Origin: Agromyces aurantiacus
GTDB lineage: Bacteria; Actinomycetota; Actinomycetes; Actinomycetales; Microbacteriaceae
NCBI RefSeq assembly: GCF_016907355.1
Contig: NZ_JAFBBW010000001.1
Span: forward strand, 1,364,001 to 1,428,000
Length of the DNA: 64,000 bases
Direction: 5' to 3'
Positions 50,615 through 59,742 of the stretch are shown here, piece by piece. Both the position numbers and the translations under genes were made by a program. The notes below the pieces were generated by a model that saw only the letters and a program-made list of their open reading frames with translations, was not told the DNA's origin and searched no databases. The stretch's first letter is position 1. Each line of letters opens with the position of its first letter.

Positions 50615-51162
50615 AAGTCCCTGGTTGCTGCGGGTGTGCCCACGCAAACTCGGGACTCGGCGAGTGGCCCAGTGCACGGCGGCGTAGACGAATCCGGGCG
50701 GGGGTCCGGGTCCCGGGTTGTTGCGGGTGAACCCGCCTGAACCCGGGATTCGGTATGAAGGCAGGGCGCGCGGGGGCGCACAGGGGTCTGGGCGGCGGTC
50801 CGAGTCCCGAGTTGCTGCGGGTGTACCCGCGCGAACCCGGGAGTCGGTATGAAGGCAGGGTGCGCGGCGGCCAGGAGAGGACGAGGGCGGTCCGAGTCCC
50901 GAGTTGTTGCGGGTGGACTCGCGGGAACTCGGGATTCGGCGCGAGAGCAGCGTGCCCGGCGGCGGCGGCGGCGGCGGGGGCGGGTGGTGGCCGCGGCTGC
51001 TGCAGGCGGGCGCGCGGGCGTGCGAGTCCCGGGTTGTTGCGGGTGAACCCGCCTGAACCCGGGATTCGGTATGAAGGCAGGGCGCGCGGCGGGCAGGAGG
51101 GGGACGAGAGGCGTCCGAGTCCCGGGTCCGCGCGGGTCGACCCACGTGAACCCGGGATTCGG
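50615..51162. repeat. array of six 46-bp hairpin-forming repeats at about 93-bp period
   Basis: Six units of exactly 46 bp lie at 50615-50660, 50708-50753, 50802-50847, 50894-50939, 51024-51069 and 51117-51162. Starts are 93, 94, 92, 130 and 93 bp apart. Each has an outer stem (TCCCGGGTT with AACCCGGGA) and an inner stem (GCGGGT with ACCCGC). In unit 4 the outer stem changes on both sides (TCCCGAGTT with AACTCGGGA), keeping the pairing. Spacers share a tatgaaggcagg-type beginning. The stretch 50481-51200 contains no convincing gene; it holds the promoter and this array. Confidence 0.85.
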
Positions 51163-51200
51163 TGCGTCGGCCGGGACGAGCGGCGGAGGCCGAACCCGGG

Positions 51201-52235
51201 TCAGGCGCGGCGCGGGGTCGACTCGCGCAGCACGACCTCGGTGTGCACGGGCGCCTCCTCGTCGGAGGTCGCCTCGCCGAGCGCGAGGCGGAGCGCGCGG
51301 CGGCCGACCTCCTCGAGCGGGATCCGCACGGTCGTGAGTGGCGGCGTGACGTCGCGCACGGTGGGGATGTCGTCGTAGCCGGCGACCGCGACATCCGTGC
51401 CCGGGGTCAGGCCGGCGTCGCGCAGGGCCGACATCGCGCCGACGGCCATGACGTCGTTCGCGGCGAACACGAGCTCGACGCCGTCCAGGCCGCCGTCGAT
51501 CAGCTCCCTCATGCCCTCGTAGCCCCCGTCACGCGTGAACGCGGGGCGCACGATGCGCTCGAGCGTGCCGCCGCCGGCCTCGAGCCCGGCGCGGAAGCCC
51601 GCGAGGCGCTCGTCGGCGGTGCGGATGCCCTCGGCGCCCGTGACCGCGGCGAAGCGGCGGTAGCCGAGTTCCGTGAGCTCACGCGCGAGCGACTCGGCGC
51701 CCGCGCGGTTGTCGAGCTGGACGGCGCGGAACGGCAGGTCGGCGCTGCTGACGAACGCGACGCGCCCGCCGCTGGATTCGAACGCGCGCAGCTCGGCCTC
51801 GAGCGCGTCGTTGTTCGGGTCGCCCTCGCGGCGCGATGCGGCCAGGATCATGACGCGGGGGCGCTGGCCGCGGAGCGTCCGGACGAGTTCGAGTTCGCGC
51901 TCGGGGTCGCGGTCGGTCGCGGCCATGGTGACGATGAGGCGCTCGCGGTCGGCCTCGCGGACGACGCCCGCGGCGATCTGCGAGAAGTAGGGGTCGGCGA
52001 TGTCGGCGACGAGGAGCGCGACGGTCGTCGTCGTGCCTCGGGCGACGGCCTGCGCGGAGAGGTTGGGGGAGTAGTCGAGCTTCGCGGCGGCGGCGAGCAC
52101 GCGCTGGCGGTACTCCTCGTTGACCTTGCGCGTGCTGCCGTTGAGTGAGCGGGAGGCGGTCGCGAGCGAGACCCCGGCTTCGCGGGCCACGTCGTGCAGC
52201 GTCGCGGGGGCGCTCCGCGTGGTGTCGCCGTTCAT
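51201..52235 (-). CDS. LacI family transcriptional repressor
   Basis: The gene encodes a 344-residue LacI/GalR repressor with head piece ATLHDVAREAGVSLATASRS and hinge YSPNLSAQAVARGTTTTVAL. The effector domain shows typical segments (VFAANDVMAVGAMSALRDAG, DVAVAGYDDIPTVRDVTPPL). Ribosome binding site ggagg precedes the ATG. It lies between two Gfo/Idh/MocA loci: the leftward operon beyond the repeat array and the divergent gene at 52447. LacI-type operators stand before both, so it probably controls both. Confidence 0.9.
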   Translation of the reverse strand: MNGDTTRSAPATLHDVAREAGVSLATASRSLNGSTRKVNEEYRQRVLAAAAKLDYSPNLSAQAVARGTTTTVALLVADIADPYFSQIAAGVVREADRERLIVTMAATDRDPERELELVRTLRGQRPRVMILAASRREGDPNNDALEAELRAFESSGGRVAFVSSADLPFRAVQLDNRAGAESLARELTELGYRRFAAVTGAEGIRTADERLAGFRAGLEAGGGTLERIVRPAFTRDGGYEGMRELIDGGLDGVELVFAANDVMAVGAMSALRDAGLTPGTDVAVAGYDDIPTVRDVTPPLTTVRIPLEEVGRRALRLALGEATSDEEAPVHTEVVLRESTPRRA

Positions 52236-52306
52236 GGGTCCTCCAGGTGGTCGCGCCCGTCGGGCGCCTCGATGCTACTCTCCGCGGTCGTCGGCTCCCG
52301 TGAGGT

Positions 52307-52363
52307 TTGGCCGCCCGACACTGGGATGGTATGAATGGTAGCGCAGTGAGATAGCGCTTTCCC
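52307..52363 (+). promoter_or_regulatory. promoter and LacI-type operator A of the rightward Gfo/Idh gene
   Basis: TTGGCC (52307-52312), 17 bp and TATGAA (52330-52335) form a plausible promoter. GAGATAGCGCTTTCCC (52348-52363) is a LacI-type palindrome just downstream of the expected start. Confidence 0.5.
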
Positions 52364-52404
52364 GGCGCGTCGGAGCGGATGGCGCACCCCGCGCCGCGAG
52401 CGGC

Positions 52405-52420
52405 GGGAAATCGCTTTCTC
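52405..52420 (+). promoter_or_regulatory. LacI-type operator B
   Basis: GGGAAATCGCTTTCTC is centred 57 bp from operator A. It is identical over GAAATCGCTTTCTC to the operator at 60698-60713 before the uronate operon. Confidence 0.6.
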
Positions 52421-52446
52421 GTCGAACCGACCCGAGTGGAGCAGTG

Positions 52447-53811
52447 ATGACCCAGCGCGAACGATACGGACTCGTCGGCACCGGCAGTCGCGCGGGCATG
52501 TACATCGGCGCGCTCACCGGCACAGTGCTGGGCGCCGAGCACGTGCCCGGGATCGCCGAGCTCGTCGCCTGGGCCGACGTGAACCCGGGGCGGCTCGACG
52601 TGTACGAGCGCGAGGTCGTCGCGGCGGGACATCCGGCCCCGACCCGCTACGCGACCGACGACCTCGAGCGCATGGTCGCCGATGAGCATCTCGACCGCGT
52701 CATCATCACGACGCCCGACTTCACGCACGCCGACTACATCGTCCGTTCCCTGCGCGCCGGCGCCGACGTCGTCGTCGAGAAGCCGCTCACGATCGACGCC
52801 GAGAGCGTGCGCCGCATCGGCGCGGCCATCGCCGAGACCGGCCGCGAGGTCATCACGACGTTCAACTACCGGTACAGCCCGCGCAACTCGACCCTGCGGC
52901 GCGTGATCGCCGAGGGCCGCATCGGGCAGGTCACGAGCGTGCACTTCGAGTGGGCGCTCGACACCGTGCACGGCGCCGACTACTTCCGGCGCTGGCATCG
53001 TGACAAGGCGAAATCGGGCGGGCTGTTCATCCACAAGGCCTCGCATCACTTCGACCTCGTCAACTGGTGGATCGCCGCCGCGCCCGTGCGCGTGTTCGCG
53101 AGCGGCGGCCTGCGCTTCTACGGCGCCGAGAACGCGGCGGCGCGCGGGCTCGGCGAGCGCCCGGCGCGCGGCACCCGCACCCCCGGCGGCACCGGCGCCG
53201 CGGCATCCGACCCGTTCTCCCTCGACCTCGCGTCCGACGCGCGCCTCAAGGAGCTCTACCTCGACCAGGAGCACCACGACGGCTACCTGCGCGACCGCGA
53301 CGTCTTCGATCCGGGCATCACCATCGAGGACAACCTCGCCGCCCTCGTCGACTACGACTCCGGCGCGACCCTGAGCTATTCGCTGAACGCGCACGCGCCC
53401 TGGGAGGGCTACCGCGTCACGGTGAACGGCACCGAGGGGCGTGCCGAGCTCGAGGTGGTCGAGCGCGGCGCCGTGCTCATCGGCGACGACGGCCGCGTGG
53501 TCGTCGACCCCAGCATGCACCCCGACCACTCGCCGGTCGACGAGGTCAGGCCCGACATCGAGCGGCTCGTGCTGCAGCGGCACTGGGAGGGCGCGCAGGT
53601 CGTCGAGATCCCCGAGGGCATCGGCAGCCACGGCGGCGGCGATGCCTACCTGCTCCGGCACCTGTTCGACCGGGTGACCGGCGACGAGCCCCTCGTCCGG
53701 GTCGCCGGCTACGCCGACGGTGTGCGCGCGGTGTCGGTGGGCATCGCGGGCAATCGGTCGCTCGAGACCGGTGCACCGGTGCGGATCGAGGACCTCGACC
53801 TCGGGGTCTGA
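52447..53811 (+). CDS. Gfo/Idh/MocA family oxidoreductase
   Basis: The gene encodes a 454-residue oxidoreductase. The dinucleotide loop is YGLVGTGSRAGMYIGALTGT, the Lys-Pro motif is ADVVVEKPLTIDAESVRRIG, and a substrate-side GLFIHKASHHFDLVNWWI follows. A long insert (ARGLGERPARGTRTPGGTGA region, about residues 230-260) and a C-terminal extension make it larger than usual, as in glycoside-acting or alpha-galacturonate-type members. The ATG at 52447 has ggag at a proper distance; a GTG at 52444 is in frame. Its promoter carries two LacI-type operators. Confidence 0.87.
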   Translation: MTQRERYGLVGTGSRAGMYIGALTGTVLGAEHVPGIAELVAWADVNPGRLDVYEREVVAAGHPAPTRYATDDLERMVADEHLDRVIITTPDFTHADYIVRSLRAGADVVVEKPLTIDAESVRRIGAAIAETGREVITTFNYRYSPRNSTLRRVIAEGRIGQVTSVHFEWALDTVHGADYFRRWHRDKAKSGGLFIHKASHHFDLVNWWIAAAPVRVFASGGLRFYGAENAAARGLGERPARGTRTPGGTGAAASDPFSLDLASDARLKELYLDQEHHDGYLRDRDVFDPGITIEDNLAALVDYDSGATLSYSLNAHAPWEGYRVTVNGTEGRAELEVVERGAVLIGDDGRVVVDPSMHPDHSPVDEVRPDIERLVLQRHWEGAQVVEIPEGIGSHGGGDAYLLRHLFDRVTGDEPLVRVAGYADGVRAVSVGIAGNRSLETGAPVRIEDLDLGV

Positions 53812-53919
53812 CCGGGGGAGGATGTCGCGTCATCCGCTCGCTGGGAACCGGTGAGCGGATGCCGCATGGCGGGCCTTTCGGCCCCACGGCGCCGACCGCG
53901 GGCTGGCAGCATCGCGAGC

Positions 53920-54987
53920 ATGACCGATCCCGCGAACCCTCCTGCCGGCTGGTACGACGACGGCCGGGGCGCCCTGCGGTACTGGGACGGGACGCAGTGG
54001 ACCGAGCACACCGCCCCGCTCGCACCCGCCGACCAGGGCGCGACCGCCGCCTACCCGGCGACGCCGGCCGACCAGACGCCCACCGCCGTCTACGGAACGG
54101 CGCCGCTCGCCGACCAGGCGCCCACGCAGCAGTATTCCGCCCAGCCGTACGGGGCCGCGCCCTCCGGCGCCGCGGCCTACGGCACCACGACCACGATGAG
54201 CCCGCCTCCAGCGCCGGGCGCGGGCGGCGAGCCGTCCGGCCCGAACGTGGTCGGCATCATCGGGTTCGTCGTCGCCGTGGTCGGGTTCGTCTTCGCGTGC
54301 ATCCCGTTCGTCCAGGTCGTGGCGTGGATCCTCCTGCCGATCGGGTTCATCCTCTCGATCGTCGGGCTGTTCCTGAAGGGGCGGAAGTGGCCCGCCATCA
54401 CCGGACTCATCGTCTCGATCGTCGGGGCGATCGTCGGCGCGGTCGTCGCCGCCGTCGTCGTCTTCAACGTGTTCGGGCAGCTCGTGGACTCCGGCGTCAT
54501 CCAGGAGGAGATCCGCGAGGGGCTCGAGAGCGAGTTCGGCACGCCCGTGCCGACCGAGTCGGCCACCGAGGCGCCCGAGGAATCGGTGGCGCCGACCGAG
54601 GGCCTCGCGTTCGGCGACACGATGGAATGGGAGGACGGCGTGACCATGACGGTGTCGGCGCCCGAGCCCTTCACCCCGTCGGACCTCGCGGCCGGAGCCG
54701 ACCAGGCGGAGGACCTCGTGTTCACGCTCACCATCACGAACGGCTCCACCGAGAACGTGCAGCCGGTGGTGCTCTCCACGCTGTCGTCGGGCGGAACCGA
54801 GGCCACGCGGATCATCGACGTGGGCGCCGAGGGCGGGCAGGTCGGCATCCCGCCGACCACGCCCATCCTGCCGGGCGAGTCGATCACGTGGCAGGAGGCA
54901 TGGTCGGTCGCCGACGCGGGCTCGCTGACCATGCAGACCGCTCCGTCCTTCTCCTACGAGACGGTGGTCTTCACCAACGCCGGCTGA
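53920..54987 (+). CDS. DUF2510 membrane protein with external beta domain
   Basis: The gene encodes a 355-residue protein. Residues 8-30 are a DUF2510 motif (PPAGWYDDGRGALRYWDGTQ, WTEH), common in actinobacterial membrane proteins. A Pro/Ala/Thr/Gln-rich linker with repeated DQxPTxxY-like elements follows. Three hydrophobic helices (about 105-195) come next, then an external acidic linker (PTESATEAPEESVAPTEG) and a C-terminal beta domain (VFTLTITNGSTENVQPVVLS) resembling DUF4352-type lipoprotein domains. Function is unknown. A weak CAGCAT hexamer lies 7 nt before the ATG. Confidence 0.8.
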   Translation: MTDPANPPAGWYDDGRGALRYWDGTQWTEHTAPLAPADQGATAAYPATPADQTPTAVYGTAPLADQAPTQQYSAQPYGAAPSGAAAYGTTTTMSPPPAPGAGGEPSGPNVVGIIGFVVAVVGFVFACIPFVQVVAWILLPIGFILSIVGLFLKGRKWPAITGLIVSIVGAIVGAVVAAVVVFNVFGQLVDSGVIQEEIREGLESEFGTPVPTESATEAPEESVAPTEGLAFGDTMEWEDGVTMTVSAPEPFTPSDLAAGADQAEDLVFTLTITNGSTENVQPVVLSTLSSGGTEATRIIDVGAEGGQVGIPPTTPILPGESITWQEAWSVADAGSLTMQTAPSFSYETVVFTNAG

Positions 54988-54998
54988 ACCCGGACGCC

Positions 54999-56168
54999 TC
55001 AGCCCTCGCCGTCGATCGACGGCGCGCCGGCGGGGTAGGCCAGCAGCATCGCGCCCGACGCGACCCACACCACGCCGATCGCGACGATGAGCGCCTCGGC
55101 GCCGACGCCCGCCGCGAGGCCGGCGACGGCGGCCCCCGCAGCCGCGGCGGCCGCCCGCAGGCCCGCACCCACGGTGAAGACCTGGGAGCGCAGCTCAGGC
55201 GGGCTCTGCTGCTTGCGGATCAGCAGCATCGCGGCCGCACTCGGCGCGGTGAAGAGGCCGGACGCGCCGATCGCCGCGATCGCCCAGGTCGGCCCGAGGT
55301 CGAACGCGGCGACGATCGTCAGCAGCCCGGTCGCGGCGAAGCCCCACCCCATGACCCACTCGGGAGAGCGGCGCGGCGGCCGCCGCGAGTTCCAGAGCGC
55401 GCCGAGCAGGCCGCCGATCGCGAACGACGTGACGATGATCGCGCCCTCGCCGGGGTCGCCGGTGCGTGCGACCGAGAGCGCGACCGCGGCGATCGCGAGG
55501 CCCCCGGCGCCGAACTGGCTGAGCGTGCCGCTCGCGGTGATGACCGCGAGCGGTCGGTGCGTGGCGATGTGCCGGAACCCGGCGGCGATCGTGCCGAAGA
55601 AGGAGGCCGGTTCGTGTGCGCCCGCGAGCGGCCTGAGCCGGAGCGGGATCGTGCCGGCCGCGCCGAGCAGGGCGCTGCCGGCCATGACGAGCGTCGCGAT
55701 GCGCGCCGAGCCGAGCGCCGCGGCCGCGGCGACGGCGGCCGGCCCGGCGACCGCGCCGAGGTTGTAGGCGAGCGCGTCGATCGCGTACGCGCGGCGCTCG
55801 TCGGGGATGCCCTCGGTGACGAAGCTCGACAGCCCGCCGAACACGAACGGCGTCGCGGCGCCCGCGGCGATGAGCGCGAGCGCGACGACCCAGGCCGGCA
55901 CCGGCCCGAGGAACGACGCGACGACGTAGGCCGAGGCGATCACGACGCCCGCGCCGGCGAGGAGGGCGCCGGGGCGGCGCGACCGGTCGAGCAGCGCCCC
56001 CGCGACCGGCGCGGCGACGATGCTCGGCCCGAGCGCGGCAGCGGCGAGCAGCCCTCCCAGCGCGACGCCGGCGCCTTGCTCGACCGCGAGCACGGGGATG
56101 GCGACCGTGATGCCGCCGACGGCGAGCCGCGGCGGGGTCGCGGCGGTGAGGTAGGCGGCGACGCCCAC
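54999..56168 (-). CDS. MFS transporter
   Basis: The gene encodes a 389-residue major facilitator superfamily protein with about twelve hydrophobic segments, low in charged residues. A loop motif SIVAAPVAGALLDRSRRPGA appears between helices 2 and 3. It starts with a GTG directly after the stop of the aldehyde dehydrogenase gene (TGAGTG), so it is the last gene of the uronate operon. The role may be import of uronate or aldarate, although its sequence resembles drug-efflux-type MFS proteins more, so the substrate is open. Confidence 0.82.
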   Translation of the reverse strand: MGVAAYLTAATPPRLAVGGITVAIPVLAVEQGAGVALGGLLAAAALGPSIVAAPVAGALLDRSRRPGALLAGAGVVIASAYVVASFLGPVPAWVVALALIAAGAATPFVFGGLSSFVTEGIPDERRAYAIDALAYNLGAVAGPAAVAAAAALGSARIATLVMAGSALLGAAGTIPLRLRPLAGAHEPASFFGTIAAGFRHIATHRPLAVITASGTLSQFGAGGLAIAAVALSVARTGDPGEGAIIVTSFAIGGLLGALWNSRRPPRRSPEWVMGWGFAATGLLTIVAAFDLGPTWAIAAIGASGLFTAPSAAAMLLIRKQQSPPELRSQVFTVGAGLRAAAAAAGAAVAGLAAGVGAEALIVAIGVVWVASGAMLLAYPAGAPSIDGEG

Positions 56169-57671
56169 TCAGGCGACCGGCTCGGGATGCCCCGGCAGGA
56201 CGAGCACGCCGTTCACCCGGCGAGGGATGCCGAGCGGGTTCGCGTCGCGGAGCTCGGCGGGCAGCGCGGCATCCGGAGCGTCCTGGAAGGCGAGCGGCCG
56301 CAGGAACCTGCGGAGGGCCGTGACGCCGACCGAGGTGTGGATCGTGGTCGTCGCCGGCCACGGACCGCCGTGCTGCTGCGCCCAGCTCACCGCGACGCCC
56401 GTCGGCCAGCCCGTGAACAGCACGCGTCCGGCGACCTCGGCGAGCACCTCGACGATCGGTGCGACCTCCTCGCCGGGCTGCGCGTGCACGGTCGCGGTGA
56501 GGCTGCCGCCGACGGCGCGCACGGCGGCGAGCGCGTCCGCGGCATCCGCGTACTCGACGATCAGCGTCGAGGGCCCGAAGCACTCGTGAAGGAGCGCGCC
56601 GGGGTCCGCGAGCACCGCGGCGGTGGTGGTGCGCAGGACGACGGGCGCGCCGCTGCCGGGCTGCTGCGCGGGGTCGCCCGCGACGACCTCGACGTCGGCG
56701 TGGCCGGCGAGCCCGGCGACGCCGTTCGCGAAGGCCGCGGCGATGCCGTCGGTCAGCATGGGCACGGCCGACGTCGCGGCCACGGCGGCGGCGACGCGCT
56801 CGGCGAAGCCCGAGCCCGCGGGCACGAGCACCACGCCCGGGTTCGTGCAGAACTGCCCGGCGCCGAGCGTGAACGAGCCGGCGAGGCCGGCAGCCAGCTC
56901 GTCGGCGCGCGCCTCGAGCGCGGCGCCCGTGATGAGCACGGGGTTCACGGCGCTGAGTTCGCCGTAGAAGGGGATGGGGTCGGGCCGCCGCTGCGCGAGG
57001 TCGAACAGCGCGCGACCGCCGTGGAGCGACCCCGTGAACCCGACGGCGCGGATCTCGGGGTGCTGCACGAGCGCGATGCCGGTCTCGTGGCCCTCGACGT
57101 GCGCGAAGACCCCCTCGGGCGCGCCGGCGCCGACGAGCGCGTCGGCGACGACCTCGGCGGTGCGGCGCGAGAGCCGCGGGTGCGCGGGGTGGCCCTTGAC
57201 GATCACGGGGCAGCCGGCGGCGAGCGCCGAGGCCGTGTCGCCGCCGGCGACCGAGAATGCGAACGGGAAGTTCGAGGCGCCGAACACGGCGACCGGTCCG
57301 AGCGGGCGGAGCATGCGACGCAGGTCGGGCCGCGGCGGGATCGTGGTGGGGTCGGGGTGGTCGATCGTGGCCTCGAGGTAGGAGCCCTCGAGGATCGCGT
57401 CGGCGAAGAGGCGCAGCTGCGCGGTGGTGCGTGCGACCTCGCCGGTCAGGCGCGCGCTGCCGAGGCGGGTCTCCTCGTCGGCGAGGGGCACGAGCTCGTC
57501 GCGTGCGGCGTCGAGCGCGTCGGCGGTCGCGCGCAGCCACGCGGCGCGCTCGTCAGCGGTCGAGGCGACGGTCACCGCGAAGGCGCGGCGGGCGGCCGCA
57601 GCCGCCTCGTCGAGCTCGGCGGGCGTCGTGTCGCCCGTGCGGGAAGCGACGGCAGCGGCGGTGTCGGTCAT
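56169..57671 (-). CDS. 2-oxoglutarate semialdehyde dehydrogenase (aldehyde dehydrogenase family)
   Basis: The gene encodes a 500-residue aldehyde dehydrogenase of the NADP-preferring, alpha-ketoglutaric-semialdehyde type. Motifs include VAVFGASNFPFAFSVAGGDT, CPVIVKGHPAHPRLS, VGFTGSLHGGRALFDLAQRR, GELSAVNPVLI (catalytic Glu) and FTLGAGQFCTNPGVVLVP (catalytic Cys). It converts 2-oxoglutarate semialdehyde into 2-oxoglutarate, the last step of the oxidative uronate route. Its ATG overlaps the stop of the enolase-superfamily gene (ATGA). Confidence 0.88.
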   Translation of the reverse strand: MTDTAAAVASRTGDTTPAELDEAAAAARRAFAVTVASTADERAAWLRATADALDAARDELVPLADEETRLGSARLTGEVARTTAQLRLFADAILEGSYLEATIDHPDPTTIPPRPDLRRMLRPLGPVAVFGASNFPFAFSVAGGDTASALAAGCPVIVKGHPAHPRLSRRTAEVVADALVGAGAPEGVFAHVEGHETGIALVQHPEIRAVGFTGSLHGGRALFDLAQRRPDPIPFYGELSAVNPVLITGAALEARADELAAGLAGSFTLGAGQFCTNPGVVLVPAGSGFAERVAAAVAATSAVPMLTDGIAAAFANGVAGLAGHADVEVVAGDPAQQPGSGAPVVLRTTTAAVLADPGALLHECFGPSTLIVEYADAADALAAVRAVGGSLTATVHAQPGEEVAPIVEVLAEVAGRVLFTGWPTGVAVSWAQQHGGPWPATTTIHTSVGVTALRRFLRPLAFQDAPDAALPAELRDANPLGIPRRVNGVLVLPGHPEPVA

Positions 57672-58780
57672 GGTTCCTCCGTGGGTCGAGCGGATGCCGC
57701 GACATCCGCCTGCTCGCTCGTGAAGCGTACGCCGAGGCCGGGCCGTCCGGTGGTGGACACCGTGGCGCCCGCGACCGCGACGGGCGACGCCTCGGCGAGT
57801 GCGCCGAGCGCCTCGAACGACGCATCCTCGACGGCCTCCACGAGGTGCTCGCCGGGCAGCGCGAGCGCGAGCTGCGCCGAGACCTCGAGCAGCAGGTGCG
57901 GCGCGAGGTCGACGCCGCGGTCGGCGGCGAGCTCGGCGATCCGCAGGAACGGCGTGATGCCGCCGACGCGCACGACGTTGGGCTGCACGAGGTCGACGGC
58001 GCCGGCGTCGATGAACTCGGCGAAGCGGTACCGGGTGTACAGGTTCTCGCCGAGCGCGACGGGCACGTCGATGCGGCGGCGCAGCGCGACGTGCGCGGCG
58101 AGGTCGTCGGCGCGCAGCGGCTCCTCGATCCAGGTCAGGTCGAACGCGGCGAGCTCGCCGATCGCGCGCTCGGCCCGCTCGAGGTCCCAGCGTTGGTTCG
58201 CGTCGATCATCAGGCGCCGGCGCGGGCCGACGACCTCGCGCACCGCGGCGATGCGCTCGACGTCGCGTGCGAGGTCGGGGCTGCCGACCTTGACCTTCAC
58301 GGCGTCGAAGCCCGCGGCGACCCAGCGCCGGGCCTGCGCCACGAGCTCGTCCTGCGGGTAGTGCAGGTTGACGCCGCTGCCGTACACGGTCGCCGTCTCG
58401 TGATGCCGGCCGAGGTGGTCGGTGAGCGGCTGTCCGGCGCGGCGCGCGGCGAGGTCCCACAGCGCGAGGTCGAGGCCGGCCATCGCGATGGTCGTGATGC
58501 CGCCGCCCCCGCCCTCGTGCAGGTGCGTCCAGAGCGGGTCCCAGAGCGCGGATGCGTCGGCCGACCGTCGGAGCGCGAACGCGCGGATGTCGTGGTCGAG
58601 GTGGGCCTGCACGGCCGCGGCGCCGATCGTGGGCGTCCACGAGAAGCCGTGGCCGATCGCGCCGTCGGCGTCCTCGACCTCGACCTCGATCACGGTGAGG
58701 TCGCGCACGTCGGGGCCCCACGGTCGGCGCAGCGGGATGCGGATCGCCCGGGTGGCGAGGCGGGCGATCGCGGCGGTCAT
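57668..58780 (-). CDS. enolase-superfamily dehydratase/cycloisomerase (mandelate racemase type)
   Basis: The gene encodes a 370-residue enolase-superfamily enzyme of the mandelate racemase subgroup. It shows the base motif AVKVKVGSPDLARD, metal ligands in MIDANQRWD, WIEEPLRADD and ALGENLYTRY, and the His of the second base in DLAPHLLLEVSAQLALALPG. In an operon with a uronate dehydrogenase-like protein and KdgD, it most likely acts as galactarolactone cycloisomerase or as glucarate/galactarate dehydratase, giving 2-keto-3-deoxy-aldarate. ATGA overlaps couple it to both neighbours. Confidence 0.85.
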   Translation of the reverse strand: MTAAIARLATRAIRIPLRRPWGPDVRDLTVIEVEVEDADGAIGHGFSWTPTIGAAAVQAHLDHDIRAFALRRSADASALWDPLWTHLHEGGGGGITTIAMAGLDLALWDLAARRAGQPLTDHLGRHHETATVYGSGVNLHYPQDELVAQARRWVAAGFDAVKVKVGSPDLARDVERIAAVREVVGPRRRLMIDANQRWDLERAERAIGELAAFDLTWIEEPLRADDLAAHVALRRRIDVPVALGENLYTRYRFAEFIDAGAVDLVQPNVVRVGGITPFLRIAELAADRGVDLAPHLLLEVSAQLALALPGEHLVEAVEDASFEALGALAEASPVAVAGATVSTTGRPGLGVRFTSEQADVAASARPTEEP

Positions 58781-59742
58781 CGCGCGGACGCCTCGGCGGC
58801 GGCGAATCGCGCGGCGAGCGCGGCGGCGAGCTCGAGCCCGCCCTCCAGGAGGTCGCGCAGACGGGACTCCTGCTCGGCGGTCGGGTCCACCAACGGCGGG
58901 CGCACCGACCCGACGGGCAGTCCGCGCAGTCGGAGGCCGGCCTTGATGAGCGACACCCCGAAGCCCGGGGTCTCGTCGCGCAGCCGCACGAGCGGAGTGT
59001 AGAACTCGCGCAGGAGCGCCATCCGGGTCGGCTCGTCGCCATCGACGTAGGCCCGGTAGTGCAGCGACGCGAGTTCGGGGATCATCGCGAACGCGGCCGA
59101 CGAGTACAGCGGGATGCCGATGCCGCGGTACGCGCCCTGGCTGAGCTCGGCGGTGAGCAGGCCGTTGAAGAACGCCCAGTCGTCGCGGCCCGCGTCCTCG
59201 GCGGCGAGCACGATCTCCTGAGCGAGGCCGATGTCGCCCGTGCCGTCCTTGAAGCCCACGACCTTCGGGTTCGCGGCGAGTCGCGTGACCGCCTCGGCCG
59301 TGTAGCGCGCGGTGCCGCGGTGGTAGACGATGACGGGCAGGTCGGATGCCGCGGCGACCGCCTCGACCCAGGCGACGAGCCCGTCGGCGGTGCCCGAGAC
59401 CAGGTACGGCGGGAGCAGCAGCAGTCCGTCGGCGCCGTCGTCGGCCGCGCCGCGCGCGAGCTCGGTCGCGTGCCCGAGCGGGCCGCCGGCGCCGGCGATC
59501 ACGGGGACGCGCCCGGCGACGACCCCGACGCTCGTGCGCACGACGTCGATCGCCTCGCGCGCCGAGAGCGCGTGGAACTCGCCCGTGCCGCACGCCGGGA
59601 ACACGCCGCCCGGCCCGAACGGCAGCCGCGTGTGGAGGTGCTCCGCGAGCACGTCGAGGTCGACGCGGCCGTCGGCGTCGAACGGTGTGACGGGGAAGAA
59701 CAGCACCCCGTCGAAGTCGAGTCGGCGGTCGGGCCTGGTCAT
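58777..59742 (-). CDS. kdgD: 5-dehydro-4-deoxyglucarate dehydratase (KdgD)
   Basis: The gene encodes a 321-residue member of the dihydrodipicolinate synthase family. FFPVTPFDADGRVDLDVLAE and PACGTGEFHALSAREA match the KdgD subgroup. The Schiff-base Lys is in NPKVVGFKDGTGDIGLAQEI, and the Tyr is in LPVIVYHRGTARY. It dehydrates and decarboxylates 5-keto-4-deoxy-D-glucarate to 2-oxoglutarate semialdehyde. Overlaps of ATGA type join it to the SDR gene before and the enolase-superfamily gene after. Confidence 0.9.
   Translation of the reverse strand: MTRPDRRLDFDGVLFFPVTPFDADGRVDLDVLAEHLHTRLPFGPGGVFPACGTGEFHALSAREAIDVVRTSVGVVAGRVPVIAGAGGPLGHATELARGAADDGADGLLLLPPYLVSGTADGLVAWVEAVAAASDLPVIVYHRGTARYTAEAVTRLAANPKVVGFKDGTGDIGLAQEIVLAAEDAGRDDWAFFNGLLTAELSQGAYRGIGIPLYSSAAFAMIPELASLHYRAYVDGDEPTRMALLREFYTPLVRLRDETPGFGVSLIKAGLRLRGLPVGSVRPPLVDPTAEQESRLRDLLEGGLELAAALAARFAAAEASAR

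Noticed and set aside
50615..51162. CRISPR array
   Set aside because: The repeats are imperfect, the intervals are longer than CRISPR spacers and share sequence among themselves, and no cas gene is present. Internal hairpins with paired changes fit a structured repeat better.
50438..51394. a 318-residue leftward open frame spanning the repeat array, possible repeat protein
   Set aside because: It overlaps the ends of the LacI and Gfo/Idh genes, two intervals (92 and 94 bp) break the 31-codon period, and the composition is typical of random GC-rich reading (Arg/Pro/Ser).
53067..58361. 1,764-residue rightward open frame
   Set aside because: It runs across several real genes on both strands, is Arg/Gly/Ala-rich and has no domain; a shadow of high GC.
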